From: Mesorhizobium sp. M1E.F.Ca.ET.045.02.1.1
GTDB lineage: Bacteria; Pseudomonadota; Alphaproteobacteria; Rhizobiales; Rhizobiaceae
DNA: 64,000 nucleotides
NCBI RefSeq assembly: GCF_003952485.1
Contig: NZ_CP034447.1
Location: 744,001-808,000 of the forward strand
Direction: 5' to 3'
The position numbers were made by a program, and so were the translations under genes. Under the pieces are notes generated by a model. The model saw nothing but the letters and a program-made list of their open reading frames with translations, did not search any database and was not told the DNA's origin. How positions within the stretch are numbered: position 1 is the first letter of the stretch; each line of letters begins with the position of its first letter. Below, in pieces: positions 44,580 through 52,718 of the stretch.

Positions 44580-44758
44580 CGAACCTTTCGCAGCTTGACC
44601 CACCGATCATCGGAACGCGGCACGGAAGGGAAATGGGCAGTGAAGCCGATCATTTCAACAAGTGCCCGGTTTTTGGTCAGGCGGTTGAGCGGCCCGATCT
44701 ACGGCAGGCCATCTGGCACGAGCAACCGAGCCACAAGCCGCTGGGGATGGACGCCTAG
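44576..44758 (+). CDS. Small hypothetical protein
   Basis: Sixty residues starting MTNLSQLDPPIIGTRHGREM and continuing with EADHFNKCPVFGQAVERPDLR and HEQPSHKPLGMDA. Its ATG overlaps the previous stop (ATGA). It looks like a small rhizobial family with a CPVCGQ-type motif, here with F for the second Cys, so a Zn site would be lost. I recall the motif but cannot check. Confidence 0.5.
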   Translation: MTNLSQLDPPIIGTRHGREMGSEADHFNKCPVFGQAVERPDLRQAIWHEQPSHKPLGMDA

Positions 44759-44778
44759 TAGGGGTCGCGACCCGTGCA

Positions 44779-44994
44779 TCAGGGATCATCATCGCCTGAA
44801 ATTCGACGATACCGGAAGTGATTGCGGATGTGGCGGTTGAAAAAGCGGCCCTTGGCGAAGGCTGCTCGGAATGCCGCGACGGTCTCTGGTGGCACACCCT
44901 CAAACGCGTAGCGTTTGCCGCTGGCCACGAACCACACCGAAAGAATTCTGTTGGCCGGGTCGTATTCCGTTTTGCTGATCGAGGTAGATGGCAT
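44779..44994 (-). CDS. KTSC-domain protein
   Basis: A 71-residue protein. MPSTSISKTEYDPANRILSV and WFVASGKRYAFEGVPPETVAAF then FAKGRFFNRHIRNHFRYRRI match the KTSC domain, a small beta/alpha fold of uncertain role, often found with replication or stress loci. It is intact, unlike the second copy at 45583. No ribosome site is obvious. Confidence 0.78.
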   Translation of the reverse strand: MPSTSISKTEYDPANRILSVWFVASGKRYAFEGVPPETVAAFRAAFAKGRFFNRHIRNHFRYRRISGDDDP

Positions 44995-45356
44995 GGCGCA
45001 ACCGTGGTCTGGCGCATTGCAAACGATCCGACCCGGCTTTTGTTTCAGAGTCCACGACGTCCGCTAAGGGCCGGCTGCTAACTCGGCTTAGATTCGGGCT
45101 CTGGATGCGGCGCGTTCGGGCTGGGGCAATCAGCCAATTGCTCACACGGCGGGGGCCGATCGCCAAACGCCGCCATAGCGTTCCACGAGTTTCGCGAATC
45201 CGTATGCGAAGGCGAAAAGAAGCGCCAGGACAACTACCATTCGGACGGCCATTCGGGATTGTAGCAGAACCTCGAGGCGGAGTTTGGCTAGCTATAGGTA
45301 GAACCGCGAATTCCGAGGGCGCCAGCGTCCTTCGTTCACATGCTTCGCATATCGGC

Positions 45357-45578
45357 CTACCGCCAGCATTGCAGGGCCGCTAGCGCTTGGCAGCCGCCTG
45401 CCGGTCGCTCGAAGATTGCAATTTTCTGCCCGTAGGTAAGCCGCATCTCGTTATGGCATCCGTCGCAGGTGAATGCCTTGACGCTCTTGATCCAGTAACC
45501 CTTCCTGACCATCGCCCGATTGCAGATTGGGCAATTAAGGATCATGTCTTGGTCGAACAGTTCAGGTGAAAGAGCCAT
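45357..45578 (-). CDS. Small zinc-ribbon protein
   Basis: From ATG 45578 the product is 73 residues, with LNCPICNRAMVRKGYW and FTCDGCHNEMRLTY: two CxxC pairs 24 residues apart, a zinc ribbon. GGAGG lies 8 nt before the ATG, so this start is preferred over the 45656 extension. The C-terminus has another Cys pair (GGCQALAALQCW). Role unknown; it is 4 nt after the frameshifted KTSC frame. Confidence 0.65.
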   Translation of the reverse strand: MALSPELFDQDMILNCPICNRAMVRKGYWIKSVKAFTCDGCHNEMRLTYGQKIAIFERPAGGCQALAALQCWR

Positions 45579-45582
45579 CGCA

Positions 45583-45939
45583 TCAGCCTCCCGAAAAAGG
45601 ATGGCGCTGCAAGATGAATGCCAGGATCCGTCCAAAAATGGCACTTCGGTGATCATCTATGAAGGGTCCTTCGTTCGCATGACGGAATGTTTGGCGAGCG
45701 TTAATAAAAATCCGGCCAACCGCGCGCGGTTTTATAAATCTCGCCGCGCCGGTCGGTCCGGCGGCTTTCCTGAGCTGGCCAGCCGGCCGTTCCCGCTTCA
45801 GGGGCAAGGCATCCAGCGCCGCAAAAGTCGTCGTCGGTACACCTTCAAAGTCGTATCGCTTGCCAGTGGCCACAAACCACACGGGCAAGGTTCTGCTCTC
45901 CCGGTCATAGGCAGTTTTGCTAATCGAGGTGGAGGGCAT
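45583..45939 (-). pseudogene. KTSC-domain protein, degenerate second copy
   Basis: Starts MPSTSISKTAYDRESRTLPV and WFVATGKRYDFEGVPTTTF, clearly paralogous to the gene at 44779, but after FAALDALPLK the frame leaves the domain (no KGRFFNxHIR ending in frame). It runs on through unrelated residues to a stop at 45583. A frameshift in the second half of the domain is the simplest reading. Two copies 0.8 kb apart in the same orientation suggest a local duplication. Confidence 0.65.
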
Positions 45940-46087
45940 GACGCCAAAGCGATCGCGCCAGCCTTTGTTTCCAGACGGCCCCGAAACGGAGCGCTCGCCT
46001 GTCCCACGTCGGGATCAGAATGTTGGCACCGGTATTGCGCTGAAGAGGTATTCCTCCACCGGTGTCCTGATGGGGATCAGGAACTTC

Positions 46088-46128
46088 GCCGGGCTAGGAT
46101 TGGAGTTCCCAGCCCGGCGGTCTTTCTT
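46088..46128 (+). terminator. GC stem followed by pyrimidines
   Basis: GCCGGGCT (46088-46095) pairs with AGCCCGGC (46111-46118) around 15 nt, followed by GGTCTTTCTTTC. It looks like an intrinsic terminator on the plus strand, but no plus-strand gene ends just upstream, so its role is unclear. Confidence 0.4.
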
Positions 46129-46290
46129 TCAGTACATGTGCCAAACGCCTCGATTAAATGTGGGCGAGTCCGCCCGTTTGAGGGACCGGTCGGGCTCTCG
46201 GGCCGTCAAGAGGCGACCCGAGGCAGCGCGCTCCTAGGCACCCGCGCACTGCTAAGAAACCAACAGCCATCCGATTTGCTTGTTCCGAAC

Positions 46291-46325
46291 AAGAAGAAAG
46301 CCCGCCGGCCGGAGCCAGCGGGAGT
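46291..46325 (-). terminator. Intrinsic terminator of the secreted-protein gene
   Basis: On the minus strand CCCGCTGGCTCCGGCCGGCGGG folds into a GC-rich stem and is followed by CTTTCTTCTT. It lies about 60 nt after the stop codon of the gene at 46386, the expected place. Confidence 0.6.
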
Positions 46326-46385
46326 GGCCAGAGTTTACTTCAACGCGTCTCGAGTGCGTTTGTTCAAGCAATCGACAAAGCGCTG

Positions 46386-46670
46386 TTAGCAACCTTCTGT
46401 CGTCGTTTTCATCTGGCCCGGCGCCGCCGTCTTGGCGTCGGTATCCTGCTGGCCGGGCGCTGCTTGCTTCGCACTGCCGGTCTGCTGGCCGGGCGCGCAG
46501 TCCTTCGCCGAATTCGGATTGGTCGACTTGGTGGTTGTTGAATCCGTACTCTGGTCGGTCGGCATTGTTGTCGTAGCGGACGAGGATCCGCTCGTCGAGT
46601 TGCTCGACTGCGCGAAAGCAAGGCCGGCGGACAACGCCATCATGGCTGACGCGATAAGAAGCCGTTTCAT
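46386..46670 (-). CDS. Secreted Ser/Thr/Gln-rich protein
   Basis: A 94-residue protein with a standard signal peptide (MKRLLIASAMMALSAGLAFA, cleavage before QSSNS) and a low-complexity mature part of Ser, Thr, Gln and Gly, with KDCAPGQQTGS, APGQQDTD and APGQMKTT as three imperfect repeats around CAPGQ/APGQ. AGGAG lies 7 nt before the ATG. It would be a periplasmic or surface protein. An EcfG-type promoter (46710-46734) and a terminator enclose it, so it is likely a single-gene stress transcript. Confidence 0.7.
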   Translation of the reverse strand: MKRLLIASAMMALSAGLAFAQSSNSTSGSSSATTTMPTDQSTDSTTTKSTNPNSAKDCAPGQQTGSAKQAAPGQQDTDAKTAAPGQMKTTTEGC

Positions 46671-46709
46671 GCTGATCTCCTGTTTGGGGAAATGTCCCTT
46701 CAGTTTCCA

Positions 46710-46734
46710 AACTGGAGAACGGGGAAACAGTTCC
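46710..46734 (-). promoter_or_regulatory. EcfG-type promoter (GGAAC-N16-AGTT)
   Basis: On the minus strand GGAAC (46734-46730) and AGTT (46713-46710) are 16 nt apart, 40 nt before the ATG at 46670. It matches the other sites of this window. Confidence 0.65.
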
Positions 46735-46973
46735 TAGTGCGCTCGACACGGGGCCTGATCCCCCGTCAGGCTGGCGCCGGTGCTGTTGAAACGAAGCGGT
46801 GCTGTCGACTGGACAAACAGCGCCCTTCTAAATCCCGTTTGGTGTCGTGGTCACTTTCGGAACCATCCAATCCCGCACGCTATGAGGGATGCCGTACATG
46901 CGCCCCCTCGCGGCAAGCGGAACCTAAGCGGAAAGTGAGGGTTTTCTAATCGAAGGCCTAGCAACGAGGATAC

Positions 46974-47189
46974 ATGATGGTTGAACTTTTGAGCCTGGAA
47001 ATGGCAGTCGCAAGGTTGCGCGCGAAGCGAGCCGAACTCTCCCTTAAGCAGGCAAAGGCCATGCTCGACGACAACCACGGGCTCGCGGTCAGTCTTGCGC
47101 TTTGCAGCCGCATCCGGGCCGGGCAAGCGCGTGCAAAAGCAGCTCGGCGGCGACTATTGAAAATGGCGCCACCCACAACCGCGCATTGA
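46974..47189 (+). CDS. Small helical protein
   Basis: Seventy-one residues starting MMVELLSLEMAVARLRAKRA, with continued charged and leucine-rich helices (LSLKQAKAMLDDNHGLAVSL) and a basic end (RAKAARRRLLK). GAGG lies before the ATG. Not recognised; perhaps a small regulatory or membrane-associated helix. Confidence 0.4.
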   Translation: MMVELLSLEMAVARLRAKRAELSLKQAKAMLDDNHGLAVSLALCSRIRAGQARAKAARRRLLKMAPPTTAH

Positions 47190-47245
47190 GTTAATATTCT
47201 GATCAACAGTGAAGCAGTGCGCTCAGGATGCACGGGCGCGCAAAC

Positions 47246-47269
47246 AGAGAGAGAGAGAGAGAGAGAGAG
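47246..47269 (+). repeat. (AG)12 microsatellite at a ribosome-binding site
   Basis: An AG dinucleotide repeat of 24 nt (47246-47269) lies 4 nt before ATG 47274 of the DUF3309-like gene. Any AGAG window can act as a weak Shine-Dalgarno. Length changes would move the best window relative to the start. Confidence 0.75.
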
Positions 47270-47273
47270 TCCC

Positions 47274-47438
47274 ATGAGTCTCGGCACAATTTTGATAGTT
47301 ATACTGATTCTTCTATTGATTGGCGGCTTCAGCAGCCTCGGTGGCAGTCCGTTTTACGGCACCGGTTACTATGGGGGCGGAGGTTTGGGATTGGTGTTGC
47401 TGATCATCATTATCCTGGTTTTCCTCGGTCGCCTGTAG
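47274..47438 (+). CDS. DUF3309-family small membrane protein
   Basis: Fifty-four residues: MSLGTILIVILILLLIGGFS as one membrane helix, a glycine/tyrosine loop (GTGYYGGGGLG) and LVLLIIIILVFLGRL as the second. This matches the DUF3309 small-protein pattern common in alphaproteobacteria. The open frame begins at 47217, but the codons before 47274 are only the AG repeat. Role unknown; such proteins are often induced by stress. Confidence 0.75.
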   Translation: MSLGTILIVILILLLIGGFSSLGGSPFYGTGYYGGGGLGLVLLIIIILVFLGRL

Positions 47439-47671
47439 CGAGAACTAGGCGAACCGAACCCGGACGGTTCACGCGACGTGTTTTGAGATTTGTAGTCCTC
47501 AACCGGGTCGCCGCAGGCGCTTAGCGGCACCGGACAACTGGATTTCAACAGTCACGGGGCCGTCTAGACACTCCAAGCGCCTTTGCGCTCCGTCGACACG
47601 TGCGGTCGCGAAGCATTGACGTGTCAAAATGTTTCGCAATCAGCCCGGGAGGCGGAATCTCGACTTTTGCA

Positions 47672-48280
47672 TCAAGTCCAGCTTGACAGGATCGTCTCCA
47701 TTTCCACCGTTTCGACCTGCTGTGCAAACCGCTGGTGATAGACCGTCAGCAGTGCATCATGGGTGGCGTCGGACGAGCTACACAGCGCGTCGGTTACCAG
47801 CACCACACGGAAGCCGAAGTCGATCGCTCCCAATACGGTGGCGAGCACACATACGTCGGTCTCGCCGCCGGTGATCACCAACGTGTCAGTTTTCCTCTCC
47901 GTCAGAAGACTCGTGAGCTTGCCCTCGAACCAAGGCGAGTAGACGTGCTTGTCAATAATGGCTGCGGGTGGACAGTGGTGCGCCAGCGACGGCAGAAGAT
48001 CGGCCATTTCGAAGCCAATCTCCCCCAGGGTCATTGACGCCCAACGTTGATAGTAGCGCTTCCAGGTACCGATGCCTTGGCCTGGTTTGCGAGCTGGGAG
48101 GAAACGGGTAAATACGGTCTGGGCGGCGCGTCGTTCGACAAGACTTTCGACCCGCGGCAAGACACGGGTGATCCAAGGCGTCGCCCAAGGCGATGGTTCG
48201 GCAAAGAGGCGCTGCATGTCGACGCAAAGATGCATGCACCTGTCACCCAACGGACCGTAGGCCAGTCCGGGCGCAGACAT
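47672..48280 (-). CDS. Isochorismatase-family cysteine hydrolase
   Basis: A 202-residue protein with MHLCVDMQRLFAEP (the catalytic Asp), VYSPWFEGKLTSLL, and LVITGGETDVCVLATVLGAI with the catalytic Cys followed by a GxxD..F region. This is the cysteine-hydrolase fold that includes nicotinamidases and N-carbamoyl amidases; substrate unknown. The start ATG at 48280 is reached from an EcfG-type promoter at 48377-48401. It is divergent from the HD-like/ligase unit, which has its own such site. Confidence 0.85.
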   Translation of the reverse strand: MSAPGLAYGPLGDRCMHLCVDMQRLFAEPSPWATPWITRVLPRVESLVERRAAQTVFTRFLPARKPGQGIGTWKRYYQRWASMTLGEIGFEMADLLPSLAHHCPPAAIIDKHVYSPWFEGKLTSLLTERKTDTLVITGGETDVCVLATVLGAIDFGFRVVLVTDALCSSSDATHDALLTVYHQRFAQQVETVEMETILSSWT

Positions 48281-48376
48281 CAGGACGCCGTCGCGCGCGC
48301 AATCAGAGCGGCGGCTAGCCGCCGGCGTTCAACCTTGACCATAGCGGTTACCCATTTCGGTCCTGCTCTGCCGACA

Positions 48377-48401
48377 AACGCGATGCACCGGGCTTCGTTC
48401 C
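48377..48401 (-). promoter_or_regulatory. EcfG-type promoter (GGAAC-N16-CGTT)
   Basis: On the minus strand GGAAC (48401-48397) and CGTT (48380-48377) fit the consensus exactly with a 16-nt spacer. It leads to the cysteine hydrolase at 48280, about 97 nt away; a short ORF lies in the leader. Confidence 0.7.
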
Positions 48402-48455
48402 TGCAACGGCGATGACAGCTCTCCCTCGGAAGGAAATGCGAGCCGTGCAGCGTAT

Positions 48456-48480
48456 GGAACCGGCGGCCATATTCTCGGTT
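48456..48480 (+). promoter_or_regulatory. EcfG-type promoter (GGAAC-N16-GGTT)
   Basis: GGAAC (48456-48460) and GGTT (48477-48480) with a 16-nt spacer, 31 nt before the HD-like gene at 48512. It is divergent from the site at 48377-48401, 54 nt away. Confidence 0.7.
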
Positions 48481-48511
48481 AGATGCAAGAGGCAAATGCA
48501 GGATCGAAGCT

Positions 48512-48928
48512 ATGAGCGTGCTTTATCGTGCGGCAAAAATCGCCGAACAGGCTCACGCTGGTCAGACAGACAAGACCGGACAACCCTTCATCGAACATTG
48601 CCGCCGGGTTGCGGACGCCGTCGAAACGGTTGATCAGAAGGCTGTTGCCTACCTGCGTGATGTTCTGGAGAAGGGCGACGGCTGGAATCGCGATCGCCTC
48701 GAAAGGATCGGCCTCGGACCATCGATCGTGTCGGCTGTAGATGCGCTCACCAGAAGATCCGACGAAGACGATCTCGCTTTCATACGTAGGGCAGCTGCCA
48801 ATCCGTTGGCACTCCCGGTCAAGCGGGCAGACCTTGTCGACAATCTCCGGCAGGCGCGCCAGACTGGAGCCGCGACATCAAAATACCAGGAGGGTTTGCG
48901 AGTCCTGGATGAAGAGTTCCCCAATTGA
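48512..48928 (+). CDS. HD-domain-like protein with HD replaced by RD
   Basis: A 138-residue protein like the hydrolase half of RelA/SpoT: AAKIAEQAHAGQTDKTGQPFIEH (about 8-28), then AYLRDVLEKGDGWNRDRLE, and VKRADLVDNLRQA. In active relatives the third region reads YLHDVxE; here it is YLRD, so the metal-binding His is gone. A GGAGG-less but acceptable AGGA precedes the ATG. With an EcfG-type promoter upstream and the ligase 70 nt downstream, it looks like a stress gene that may no longer hydrolyse (p)ppGpp or nucleotides. Confidence 0.75.
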   Translation: MSVLYRAAKIAEQAHAGQTDKTGQPFIEHCRRVADAVETVDQKAVAYLRDVLEKGDGWNRDRLERIGLGPSIVSAVDALTRRSDEDDLAFIRRAAANPLALPVKRADLVDNLRQARQTGAATSKYQEGLRVLDEEFPN

Positions 48929-48998
48929 TGCCTGCCTTTCTGGCGACGGCAAGCCCAGCCTTCGGCATCGACCTGCCGCATCACCACACCGAAGAGCG

Positions 48999-50048
48999 GT
49001 GGTAAAGGCGTCCGGCAACCGGTTCCCTCTGCCTCTCGACACGCCTCCAATGGAGGCGCGGACAGCCGATGCGCTGCCGGAAGGGAATGGATCTTGGCAG
49101 TATGAGCCGAAATGGGATGGCTTTCGTTGCCTCGCCTTCAAGGGCAGCAAGGTCGTGGATCTCAGGGCAAAATCCGGCAAGCCGCTGGGCCGGTATTTCC
49201 CGGAATTGACAGCGCTGTTGGGTGACCTCGACGCGGAAAATTTCGTCGTCGATGGCGAGATCGTGATTGAGGTCGACGGGCATGCTTCGTTCGATGCGCT
49301 GCAGATGCGACTGCATCCTGCGCAAAGTCGAATCCGCAAGCTGAGCTTGGAAACGCCAGCGCAACTGATCCTGTTCGATATGCTCGTCGCATCGGACGGC
49401 AAGATCCTCATAGAGAAAGACTTGGTGGAGCGGAGAGCAGCAATCGAGGATTTCGTGGTGAAAGCAGACAAGAACTCTTTGCGACTATCGCCCGCCACTA
49501 CGGCTCTGGCGACTGCAAAACGATGGCTGCAAGGCGCTGGTCATGGCTCGACCGATGGTGTCGTCGCCAAGGCGCTGGCCGAGCGCTATCAGCCGGGTGA
49601 GCGCGCGATGGTCAAGGTCAAGCGGCTGCGCACCGCCGACTGCGTGGTGGGCGGGTTTCGCTACCTGAACAGCAAGCGGCAGGTCGGGTCGCTGCTACTT
49701 GGCCTCTATAATGAGCGCGGTTTACTTGACCATGTCGGTTTCACCGCGACTATCGGCAATGACGAGCGTGCGGCGATAACGGAGAAGCTCGAGGCGTTGC
49801 GCGGCGAGCCAGGTTTCACCGGCAAGGCGCCGGGCGGTCCGAGCCGCTGGAGCACCGATCGCAGCGGGCAATGGGAACCTGTGCAGCCGGAGTTGGTCGT
49901 CGAGGTTCGCTTCGACCACATCACTGGCGAGCGCTTCCGGCACGGAACCAAGCTCTTACGGTGGCGGCCGGACAAGGCGCCTCGCCAGTGCACATTCGAA
50001 CAAATCGACGAGACCGCGATCAAAGGCCCCTCGCCAATGCGGCGGTGA
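48999..50048 (+). CDS. ligC: ATP-dependent DNA ligase, LigC type
   Basis: About 349 residues, the usual length for stand-alone LigC-type ligases. EPKWDGFRCLAF holds the adenylated Lys (K of KWDGFR), DGEIVIEVDG the next motif, STDGVVAKALAERY motif IV-like and MVKVKRLRTADCVVGG the motif V Lys pair. The C-terminal OB-fold has PELVVEVRFDHITGERFRHG. The start is put at GTG 48999 (VVKASGNRFPLPLDTPPMEA); the longer frame is not protein-like, and ATG 49050 would cut the known N-terminus. It seals DNA breaks; the EcfG-type promoter upstream suggests stress control. No Ku gene is in view. Confidence 0.85.
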   Translation: MVKASGNRFPLPLDTPPMEARTADALPEGNGSWQYEPKWDGFRCLAFKGSKVVDLRAKSGKPLGRYFPELTALLGDLDAENFVVDGEIVIEVDGHASFDALQMRLHPAQSRIRKLSLETPAQLILFDMLVASDGKILIEKDLVERRAAIEDFVVKADKNSLRLSPATTALATAKRWLQGAGHGSTDGVVAKALAERYQPGERAMVKVKRLRTADCVVGGFRYLNSKRQVGSLLLGLYNERGLLDHVGFTATIGNDERAAITEKLEALRGEPGFTGKAPGGPSRWSTDRSGQWEPVQPELVVEVRFDHITGERFRHGTKLLRWRPDKAPRQCTFEQIDETAIKGPSPMRR

Positions 50049-50071
50049 TTGCGTCGGCAGTGATCCCGGAA

Positions 50072-51283
50072 TTAAGCCTTGAACGCGAACAGGTCCGCAT
50101 CCGTATCTTCTCCGCCCTTGATCGACGCCGAGACGACCTCAGAAGCGATCTGTGAAAAGAGGATGCCATTGCCGCCATAGCCCATCACCGCATGTATGCG
50201 AGGATGGTCGGGTAATGCACCGATGATCGGCAGCCCGGTGCCTATCGCGCCGAACGATCCGCTCCAGGCGAACTCCGCCTTGGTGTCGAGCAACGGGAAA
50301 ATCCGCTTGAGCTTCTTCGAGAGCTGCGCTGCCTTTTTGTCCGTTAGTGCGTTGCGGCGCTCTTCATCAGTGAAATCCTCGTCCTCGCCGCCGCAAATCA
50401 CACGCCCATCGTCCGTCGCACGGACATAGAGATACGGGTCGGAGGCTTCCCAGATCATAGCAGCGCCTGGCCAAATCTTTCCTGGTTGTTGCCGGGTCGC
50501 GATCGCCCATGTCGAAATGATTTTGTGGCTGACGGCCGGCACGACATCGAGCAGCTCATAGCCGGTCGTCAGAATGAGATGGCGAGCTGTGATTGTGGGC
50601 CCCTGGCGCGTGACTACGGCTACGCCAAGGCGATTGTGCTCGATCGCCATCGCCTCGGCTGGAGCGTACAAGCGCGCCTTTCTGTTGAGCGCGGCCAGCA
50701 GCAGACCGGCAGTAAGCTTTCGCGGATCAAGCGCCAGATTGTCGTGGCTGAGAATGGCGCCGCCACGATCAATGCCGAATTCATCCCGCAACCGTGCACG
50801 GATTAGAAACGATGCGCCGATACCGGCTCGCCGACGTGCCTCAGCTTCCTTGCGCAGGTCCGTTGGACCGAGCGTAGTGCCAGCCAGGTAAAGTGACTGG
50901 GTGCTCACCTGGCTGCAGCGGATGCAGAGTTCCGCTATCCGCCCTTCAAGGTTGATCACAGCAAGCCGCGAACGCCGCCATGCCTGCTGGGCAGCAGCGC
51001 CGCCGATCATCTTCGACAGCTTCGTCAGCGGCTGATCGATTTCGAACTGTACCAATGCAGTTGTCGCGGCCGTCGATCCTTGCAAAGGCCCACGCCTGTC
51101 GATGCAGATGACGGAAAGCGCATCACGCGTCAGCGCTTCGGCCATCATAGCGCCGCTGATCCCCATGCCGACGATCAGCACGTCGGCTTTCACGTCGCGG
51201 GCTAGGCGGCCCATGGGCACGGACGGCGATCGGTAGGCAGACCAGACAGGAGTGCCGCTTCTGAGATCGAGTTTACGCTGCAT
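50072..51283 (-). CDS. FAD-dependent oxidoreductase (DadA/glycine-oxidase type)
   Basis: A 403-residue flavoprotein. VLIVGMGISGAMMAEALTRD binds FAD, TARHLILTTGYELLDVVPAV and WEASDPYLYVRATDDGRVICGGEDEDF are DAO-family blocks, and IHAVMGYGGNGILFSQIA is the last FAD contact. It oxidises an amine or amino acid to an imine with O2 or quinone; substrate unknown. It converges with the ligase gene and stands alone. Confidence 0.85.
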   Translation of the reverse strand: MQRKLDLRSGTPVWSAYRSPSVPMGRLARDVKADVLIVGMGISGAMMAEALTRDALSVICIDRRGPLQGSTAATTALVQFEIDQPLTKLSKMIGGAAAQQAWRRSRLAVINLEGRIAELCIRCSQVSTQSLYLAGTTLGPTDLRKEAEARRRAGIGASFLIRARLRDEFGIDRGGAILSHDNLALDPRKLTAGLLLAALNRKARLYAPAEAMAIEHNRLGVAVVTRQGPTITARHLILTTGYELLDVVPAVSHKIISTWAIATRQQPGKIWPGAAMIWEASDPYLYVRATDDGRVICGGEDEDFTDEERRNALTDKKAAQLSKKLKRIFPLLDTKAEFAWSGSFGAIGTGLPIIGALPDHPRIHAVMGYGGNGILFSQIASEVVSASIKGGEDTDADLFAFKA

Positions 51284-51899
51284 GGAACCCCCGACTTCCC
51301 TACCATAAGTCGGTCGAAGCCTTGCCGTTCCACCGTCCCCGATCAGAGGACGAAAGAACCGGCCGGGTGGGCGGATTCATCCATCGAGCTAACCGCACGA
51401 ATCATCAATCGTCGGAGACTTTTATAGAACCGCGTAACAAGCAAAGATCCCTGCAGCAGGGCGAGGTAGGCCCCGACCATCGAACACCACGACTGGGACG
51501 TCCTGGAAGGCAGCAAGGTGCTTCCAGACAGCGTCGTCGCGGTTTGGGAAACAGAAGGAACGCTTCCCGAAGAAGACGACGACAACGCCACCAGAACAGT
51601 GACAAAGCCCTGCCCGACGAGGAAGAGGAGTGCGAGCTGTCACGAGACCCGTCAAAGGAAGGGAACCAGTTCGACGAGGTTTAGTACAATGCTTGCGGCG
51701 CCCGCCGCCCAAAGCGATCTTTTCGGCGGGCCACAACTTTCCGAAGGATTCCGCTATCAACCGGTATTGAGACCCGTGACGAAGGAGCCGAAGCGGTCAG
51801 CCGCGATTTCCAGGGCCTTTGCCAACCGGCAGGTTGCCGGCTTCGGCCTGCGCTGCGACTGTGGTCTACGCCAGGTCGTGGACTCACCGCCAGCACCGA
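51284..51899. other. Region without an intact gene
   Basis: About 600 nt. A frame at 51689 starts MLAAPAAQSDLFGGPQLSEG and is followed by FRYQPVL; DLFG...LPEGFRYQP is like the start of AlkB proteins, but nothing further matches, so it is at best a relic. I make no gene call. Confidence 0.35.
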
Positions 51900-52090
51900 A
51901 CTTCTGACGGCGACACCGACCGGACGACCTCGCGCCTCGCCCTTGTCGTCGAGGAAGCTGGTCACCACGTCCCTCGCCATCCCGTTCGGGTGACCCTCGC
52001 TGAAAAAGACGACGCCGTAGACGTTGAAGCGATGGCGGTTCCAACTGCCGTGTTCGCCGACGAAGACGGCGCCGCTAGGGACTGCGGCTG
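51900..52090 (-). pseudogene. PQQ-type sorbosone/glucose dehydrogenase remnant
   Basis: On the minus strand from about 52087 the frame reads VPSGAVFVGEHGSWNRHRFN, then YGVVFFSEGHPNGMARDVVT, SFLDDKGEARGRPVGVAV. This matches the C-terminal segment of soluble sorbosone-dehydrogenase-like proteins (GLFVGEHGSWNR, VDVLTGFLDxDGNARGRPVGVA). Beyond that the expected VADDVGNxVWRV is garbled by frame changes. No N-terminal part is near. A relic. Confidence 0.65.
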
Positions 52091-52144
52091 CCAGGATGAA
52101 ATGGCTTCACTTAGGGCTCCTCTGGAACAAATTTTTTGTGGCGG

Positions 52145-52169
52145 GGAACTTTCCGATGAAATGGAGGTT
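52145..52169 (+). promoter_or_regulatory. EcfG-type promoter (GGAAC-N16-GGTT)
   Basis: GGAAC (52145-52149) and GGTT (52166-52169) with 16 nt between them, 84 nt before the ATG at 52254. Confidence 0.65.
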
Positions 52170-52253
52170 CGAGCGCCATAGGGACGAACTGGGCTACTCC
52201 TACCTGTGGCGCGCTTTGCAGCAGGCAGAGCGGCTCACGAACAGGAGACGGCC

Positions 52254-52718
52254 ATGAGACACCAAACACGCGAAGAACTAAATGCAGTCGCGGAGATCGA
52301 TGCAGCATGCCCGGCGATGACGCGGAGCCAGCGATTGGAACACTGGGCCGCACTTCTCGAGCGCGATCCCGACCGGTGCCTGGGAGCACTGCCCGGCACC
52401 GAGTACATGAGGCTGGATGTACGAGACAAAGCACAATGTACCGAATCTCCGCTTAGCATCGCTTTCGCTGATCCAATCTTGCGCGCGCAGGGTTTGAAGG
52501 GGGACACCTATGGCGAGGCGAGGCGTTTTTTCGAACTATCGGAATGGCAGTTGCATGCCATTGTTTGCCATTGTCATGTCGGCGCCACCATGAAAGCCAG
52601 CTGGGTTGCCGTGCAGGTCCGGGCCGCCACAAACGAAGATGGAAAGCTTTTCAGCAAACTGCGGGAGACGATCGCCGGTTGGCCGGCAATTCGCTTTTTC
52701 GCTCACGCCAGGGAATAG
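52254..52718 (+). CDS. Uncharacterised protein, paralogue of the gene at 54309
   Basis: A 154-residue soluble protein not recognised as a named family. It starts MRHQTREELNAVAEIDAACP and has MTRSQRLEHWAALLERDPDR, LGALPGTEYM, and SIAFADPILRAQGLKGDTYGEARRFFELSEWQLHAIVCHCH. GGAG lies 7 nt before the ATG and an EcfG-type promoter upstream. The paralogue at 54309-54740 shares the whole pattern, with the ending diverging. The conserved CHCH/CSCH near the end could bind metal or haem. Confidence 0.75.
   Translation: MRHQTREELNAVAEIDAACPAMTRSQRLEHWAALLERDPDRCLGALPGTEYMRLDVRDKAQCTESPLSIAFADPILRAQGLKGDTYGEARRFFELSEWQLHAIVCHCHVGATMKASWVAVQVRAATNEDGKLFSKLRETIAGWPAIRFFAHARE

Noticed and set aside
51689..51770. 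AlkB-like N-terminus
   Set aside because: Only about 25 residues resemble AlkB, with nothing following, so it is too short to call.
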